DNA of 16,675 bases, from NCBI GenBank assembly GCA_021779415.1, contig JAJYAS010000009.1, positions 1 through 16,675 on the forward strand, written 5' to 3'. Made by a program: the position numbers and the translations under genes. The notes beneath the pieces are model-generated. The model ran no database searches. It saw nothing but the letters and a program-made list of their open reading frames with translations, and had not been told where the DNA came from. This DNA is from Bacillota bacterium. GTDB lineage: Bacteria; Bacillota_B; Desulfitobacteriia; Desulfitobacteriales; Desulfitobacteriaceae. Positions 13,384 to 16,675 of this stretch are shown one piece after another (the first letter of the stretch is position 1; every line of letters begins with the position of its first letter).

Positions 13384-15335
13384 TTGACCCGAGCCCCTCC
13401 GGGAAGATCTTTGTTGACCGTAAGAACTTCCAACACTTCTCCCTGTGAGGCTGCTAAGATCATGCCTTGAGACATAATTCCTCGCAACTTGGTGGGCTTC
13501 AAATTGGCGACTAAGACAACATGTTTGTTTACAAGGTCTTCTGGAGCATAGTGTTTGGCAATACCCGAAACCACCGTGCGCACTTCGCCTGACATTTCGA
13601 CTTCCAATTTCATCAGTTTATCGGTCTTTTCGACTTTCTCGACACTTAGGATCTTTGCAACACGCAAGTCCAGTTTGGAAAACTCTTCCATACTTATTTC
13701 TTCTTTGATAGGCTCAAATTCGAGCGCTGAAACATGTTCTTCGGTTTGCTCCGAAGCTTGGTTTTGGTCTTGATTCACTGTTTTCGTCTCCCCTGCTATC
13801 GTATATTGCGATACATCAATTCTCGGGAAAAGCGGTTCTCCCTTTTGCACGCGAGTTCCTGCTTCTATGATGCCCCATTGATCCGCTTCTTCCCAGCGGA
13901 TAAGTCTCTCGTCCTTGCCGAGAAGCGGACAAATTCTAGGCGGCAATCCAGGCATGAACGGAGCCGTCAGAATCGCCATGATTCGGATGCATTCCACAAA
14001 GGTATAAAGGACAGTGTCCAAACGCTCTCGCTGTTCCTCTTGCTTTGCAAGTGCCCAAGGCGCTGTTTCATCGACATATTTATTGCAGCGTGCCACAAAA
14101 CGCCAAATTTGTTCCAGCGCACTCGCTGGGTCACACCCGTTGAGACTCTCTTCGACTGCCTTTTTAACCTCTTGACTCAAGACGTTCAGTTCTTGCTCCA
14201 GAGGCCCGCTTTTCCCAGGGCTAGGAATAATTCCATCCCGATACTTAACGACCATCGCCAAACTACGAGAAACGAAATTCCCAAAATCATTAGCCAGATC
14301 ACTGTTAAGGCGTTCAACCACATTATCCTCAGAGTACGTTCCATCAGTGCCCACTTGCATCTCTCTCAATAAGAAATAACGGATGGCATCTGAGCCATAT
14401 CTTTCGATCAACTCGAAGGAATCCTGCACATTTCCGCGGGACTTAGAAATTTTTCCGCCATCTTTGGTTAAGTACCAGCCATGCCCGTAGACCGCTTTAG
14501 GGAGCGGAAGATCTAATGCCATAAGAATAATTGGCCAAATGACAGCATGGAAACGCACAATATCCTTTCCCATGATATGCACATCCGCTGGCCAATACTT
14601 CTGATAGTTTTCTCCATCAGGGTAACCGAGCGCTGAAATATAGTTAATCAAGGCATCCAGCCATACATACACAACATGTTTGGGGTCAAAAGGGACTTTG
14701 ATCCCCCACTGAAACGTTGTACGCGAAACGCAAAGATCCTCTAGACCACCTTCAATAAAACGAATCATTTCGTTTCGACGGGACACAGGTTGGATAAATT
14801 CCGGATGCTCCTCAATAAATTTAAGCAGGGCATCTTGATATTTTGAAAGACGGAAGAAATAACTTTCTTCCTTGAGTAGCTCTACATCTCGGCCACAATC
14901 CGAGTTGGGACATTTACCCTCGATCAACTTATTTTCCAGCCAAAATGTTTCGCAAGGAGTACAATACCAACCTGAATACTCCGACTTATAGATGTCCCCT
15001 TGTTCATATAGTTTAGTAAAAATTTGTTGCACTACTTTTTGATGACGTTCCTCTGTCGTTCGAATAAAGTCATCAAACGAAATATCTAAGGCTTTCCAGA
15101 GTTCCTTAAATCGATCTACAACGCCATCAACATAAATTTTTGGGTCTGTGTGGTGTGCCTCCGCTGTACGGACAATCTTCTGGGCGTTTTCATCCGTGCC
15201 CGTGAGGAAATGGACGTTATCCCCTAACATTCTATGATACCGGGCCAGCGCGTCGGCCGCAACCGTCGTATAAGCTGTTCCAATATGAGGACTTGAATTC
15301 GGATAAAAAATTGGAGTTGTTATATAATATTTCAC
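13380..15335 (-). CDS. metG: Methionyl-tRNA synthetase MetG
   Basis: MetG charges tRNA-Met with methionine. The 651-residue protein is a class I synthetase. The HIGH motif reads HIGT (17-20, within SSPHIGTAYTTV). A zinc knuckle has Cys125, Cys128, Cys142 and Cys147. The KMSKS loop reads KISKS (295-299) in GGKISKSRGN. An anticodon-binding helical domain follows. A C-terminal EMAP/Trbp111-type tRNA-binding and dimerisation domain (about 545-651) begins MEEFSKLDLRVAKIL. The length matches the Firmicute long form. The start is GTG at 15335 with GGGAG about nine bases upstream. It is the first gene of metG-tatD and is transcribed away from abrB. No T-box or SAM riboswitch fits in its roughly 30-base predicted leader. 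Confidence 0.96.
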   Translation of the reverse strand: MKYYITTPIFYPNSSPHIGTAYTTVAADALARYHRMLGDNVHFLTGTDENAQKIVRTAEAHHTDPKIYVDGVVDRFKELWKALDISFDDFIRTTEERHQKVVQQIFTKLYEQGDIYKSEYSGWYCTPCETFWLENKLIEGKCPNSDCGRDVELLKEESYFFRLSKYQDALLKFIEEHPEFIQPVSRRNEMIRFIEGGLEDLCVSRTTFQWGIKVPFDPKHVVYVWLDALINYISALGYPDGENYQKYWPADVHIMGKDIVRFHAVIWPIILMALDLPLPKAVYGHGWYLTKDGGKISKSRGNVQDSFELIERYGSDAIRYFLLREMQVGTDGTYSEDNVVERLNSDLANDFGNFVSRSLAMVVKYRDGIIPSPGKSGPLEQELNVLSQEVKKAVEESLNGCDPASALEQIWRFVARCNKYVDETAPWALAKQEEQRERLDTVLYTFVECIRIMAILTAPFMPGLPPRICPLLGKDERLIRWEEADQWGIIEAGTRVQKGEPLFPRIDVSQYTIAGETKTVNQDQNQASEQTEEHVSALEFEPIKEEISMEEFSKLDLRVAKILSVEKVEKTDKLMKLEVEMSGEVRTVVSGIAKHYAPEDLVNKHVVLVANLKPTKLRGIMSQGMILAASQGEVLEVLTVNKDLPGGARVK

Positions 15336-15370
15336 CTTTTACGTCTCCCATCTCATCAATGTCTTTGGAA

Positions 15371-15400
15371 TTAATAGTGATAGAAACTCAGATTTGTCAA
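15371..15400 (-). promoter_or_regulatory. Candidate sigma-A promoter of metG-tatD
   Basis: On the minus strand TTGACA (15400-15395), 18 bases, then TATTAA (15376-15371), about 35 bases before the GTG. The -35 is perfect and the -10 matches four of six. Confidence 0.5.
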
Positions 15401-15467
15401 GTATATCCACAATTAAGAATTAATATGTACAAATCATAAATATATGGATTGAGTATCAAAAAAATGG

Positions 15468-15496
15468 TTGACTTTAAATGGAACCGTTGGTATCAT
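15468..15496 (+). promoter_or_regulatory. Sigma-A promoter of abrB
   Basis: TTGACT (15468-15473), 17 bases, then TATCAT (15491-15496), each one mismatch or so from consensus. The leader is about 45 bases and contains GGGGAGGG at 15530-15537. The A+T-rich stretch between the metG and abrB promoters (about 15400-15465) is a plausible site for AbrB autoregulation, by analogy with B. subtilis. Confidence 0.7.
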
Positions 15497-15545
15497 AAGG
15501 TTGTAGTTTCCTGTCGAATGTTGTTGTAAGGGGAGGGTAAATCCA

Positions 15546-15827
15546 ATGATGAAATCAACTGGAATCGTGAGAAAAGTAGATGAACTTGGACGTATTGTTC
15601 TACCGATTGAGCTTCGCCGCACTTTGGGTATTGACGAAAAAGACGCTCTGGAAATCTATGTGGATCAAGAAAAAATCATTCTCAAGAAGTATGAGCCTGC
15701 TTGTGTCTTTTGTGGTAATGCCAGCTATAATCAACTTTTTCATGGTAAAAACGTCTGCCGTGAGTGTGCAACAGCTATGGGAGAAATCGTTGCTGGCAAT
15801 GTAGAATCCGACTCAAAGGCCGTATAA
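15546..15827 (+). CDS. abrB: AbrB-family transition-state regulator
   Basis: AbrB represses stationary-phase and sporulation genes during growth by binding A+T-rich DNA as a dimer or tetramer. The 93-residue protein has the SpoVT/AbrB DNA-binding domain at 1-50 (KSTGIVRKVDELGRIVLPIE, then LRRTLGI). The C-terminal half has two CxxC pairs, Cys53/Cys56 (CVFCG) and Cys71/Cys74 (CREC). They could bind zinc, a feature of clostridial homologues and absent from B. subtilis AbrB. Two adjacent ATGs (15546 and 15549) are possible; the first is eight bases from GGGGAGGG. It has its own sigma-A promoter and terminator. Its place between rsmI and metG is conserved with Bacillus. Confidence 0.94.
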   Translation: MMKSTGIVRKVDELGRIVLPIELRRTLGIDEKDALEIYVDQEKIILKKYEPACVFCGNASYNQLFHGKNVCRECATAMGEIVAGNVESDSKAV

Positions 15828-15905
15828 TTTCAAAATGCCCATTACATAGACAAAAAATCTTAACTTATTAATTGATAAATTTATTTTAAACGTGAATTTA
15901 TCTCG

Positions 15906-15931
15906 GAAGGCCTTTAAGGCCTTCTTTTTTT
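15906..15931 (+). terminator. Intrinsic terminator of abrB
   Basis: GAAGGCC (15906-15912) and GGCCTTC (15918-15924) with a 5-base loop, followed by seven T's. It lies about 80 bases after the abrB stop. The 78 bases between hold nothing else that I can recognise. Confidence 0.9.
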
Positions 15932-15942
15932 CCATCAATTTA

Positions 15943-16066
15943 GACCGCTTACCGTTTTGGGCGGTCCCTTCTCGCCCTCACGACACCTTGCCATCCATGG
16001 CGGTGTCTAATCTCAAACATCCTTGTTTGAGTCTTGGCTACAGGGACACTTGGCCATCCTTGGCCA
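15943..16066 (-). other. Row of hairpins after rsmI with AGGA/TGGA loops (possible CsrA-binding RNA)
   Basis: Four inverted repeats follow one another: 15943-15966 (GACCGC/GCGGTC), 15982-16007 (GACACC and GCCA arms), 16012-16031 (8-bp stem) and 16051-16066 (TGGCCA arms, inside the end of rsmI). On the minus strand the last three have apical sequences CATGGATG, CAAGGATG and CAAGGATG, with different stems but the same loop. ACAAGGATGT in the 16012-16031 hairpin agrees with the CsrA consensus ACARGGAUGU. No T-rich minus-strand terminator follows. Whether a discrete RNA exists is not shown by the sequence. Confidence 0.4.
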
Positions 16067-16675
16067 GCGCATCCAATAACGCTTGGTAAACCTCAGTCTT
16101 TCTTACTCCATAGCGCTTGGCCACTTCTTTCATGGCATCTTTCTTATTTAACCCTCGACTTATTCCTTCTTTAACCTCTTGACACCATTCGTCTGGGCCC
16201 CCAACCGGTTTAACGGGGACGTAGGGTGCGATAACGATACAACACTCTCCACGGGGTGCAGTCTCTTCGAAGGTTTCTAATAGCTCCAAGACCGTGCCCT
16301 TGTGCACCTGCTGATGCAATTTTGTCAACTCACGCACCACAGCAGCCTCGCGTTCCCCAAAAAACTCTGACATTCCTTTTAGGGTCGCTACCAGACGATG
16401 AGGGGCTTCATAGAAGATTTGCGTCTGTGGTAGATTCACCAGCTGTTCAAGGCTTCGTTTTCTCTCCCCTGTTCCCGAAGGCAAAAATCCGTGAAAAGAA
16501 AAATGTTCCGTCGGCATTCCCGATAAAACCAAAGCCGTCAGTGCTGCATTAGGTCCAGGCAAAACATCGACAGGAATACCCTCTTCTCGACAAAGGCGAA
16601 TAACTTCACATCCCGGATCGGAAATTCCAGGTAAGCCCGCATCTGAAATAAGCGCAATCGTCTGGCCGTCTCTAA
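16038..16675 (-). CDS. rsmI: 16S rRNA 2'-O-ribose methyltransferase RsmI (5' part outside the window)
   Basis: RsmI uses SAM to methylate the ribose of C1402 in 16S rRNA, in the decoding centre. Only the C-terminal 211 or so codons are present. The frame runs open through the right edge, and no start codon is visible inside the window. Family landmarks in order are LISDAGLPGISDPG, VLPGPNAALTALVLSG, FHGFLP, FYEAPHRLVATL, VVRELTKLHQQVHKGT and the C-terminal NKKDAMKEVAKRYGVRKTEVY. A TTG at 16562 lies mid-domain and is not a start. Its position beside abrB and metG follows the Bacillus order (yabC). The last codons overlap the final hairpin of the array that follows. Confidence 0.93.
   Translation of the reverse strand, partial: RDGQTIALISDAGLPGISDPGCEVIRLCREEGIPVDVLPGPNAALTALVLSGMPTEHFSFHGFLPSGTGERKRSLEQLVNLPQTQIFYEAPHRLVATLKGMSEFFGEREAAVVRELTKLHQQVHKGTVLELLETFEETAPRGECCIVIAPYVPVKPVGGPDEWCQEVKEGISRGLNKKDAMKEVAKRYGVRKTEVYQALLDALAKDGQVSL

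Noticed and set aside
15336..15394. Search for a T-box or SAM riboswitch before metG
   Set aside because: The predicted leader is too short, and no T-box sequence or anti-terminator pairing is visible.
15902..15931. The abrB terminator as a bidirectional terminator for rsmI
   Set aside because: The T run is present only on the plus strand; on the minus strand the hairpin is followed by CGAGATAAATTC.
15943..16066. Row of hairpins as a CRISPR array or tandem repeat array
   Set aside because: The stems differ in sequence and length and the spacing is irregular; only the loop sequence recurs.

Overview
The window is a run of chromosomal housekeeping and sporulation genes from an endospore-forming Firmicute. 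Protein content (cphBA, YabG, CwlD, YabE, AbrB with four cysteines, MetG with a fused C-terminal tRNA-binding domain) fits the Clostridia, most likely the Desulfosporosinus/Desulfitobacterium (Peptococcaceae) group. This placement is inferred from protein character and gene order, not from a database search. Coding density is high. No gene-free gap exceeds about 210 bases, and I see no insertion sequence, tRNA, rRNA or CRISPR array.

Layout, left to right. (1) 1-3609: a minus-strand cyanophycin operon, cphB then cphA, ended by a hairpin at the left edge. (2) 3731-4069: a small plus-strand L,D-transpeptidase, followed by a long REP-like hairpin. (3) 4169-5954: the sporulation protease gene yabG (minus) and a family-2 glycosyltransferase gene (plus) diverge from a strikingly symmetric intergenic region whose two strands each carry a sigma-K/E-type -10 box. 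(4) 5958-6554: a membrane-anchored protein of unknown function with a strong internal hairpin. (5) 6664-8029: rnmV-rsmA, an overlapping rRNA-maturation pair. (6) 8167-10151: a GH18 lipoprotein and a CwlD-type amidase, both with candidate mother-cell promoters. (7) 10281-12553: two adjacent genes for G5-3D cell-wall proteins, the first being YabE. (8) 12604-15335: metG-tatD, overlapping by 4 bases. (9) 15546-15827: abrB on the plus strand. (10) 16038 to the right edge: rsmI, cut at its 5' end.

The order rsmI / abrB / metG / tatD / yabE / rnmV / rsmA / yabG matches the origin-proximal block of Bacillus subtilis (yabC, abrB, metS, yabD, yabE, rnmV, ksgA, yabG). Here it is expanded by inserted genes: a second G5-3D gene, cwlD, GH18, the unknown membrane protein and the glycosyltransferase. 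The inserted genes and yabG mostly concern the spore envelope or peptidoglycan. Several carry sporulation-type promoter motifs, while yabE, abrB, metG and rnmV have sigma-A-like promoters. The cyanophycin genes sit at the edge of this block and could link nitrogen storage to sporulation.

The least explained signals are the symmetric yabG/glycosyltransferase promoter region, a row of hairpins with AGGA/TGGA loops after rsmI that resemble CsrA-binding sites, the REP-like hairpin at 4088-4140, and an 18-bp-stem hairpin inside the unknown membrane-protein gene.
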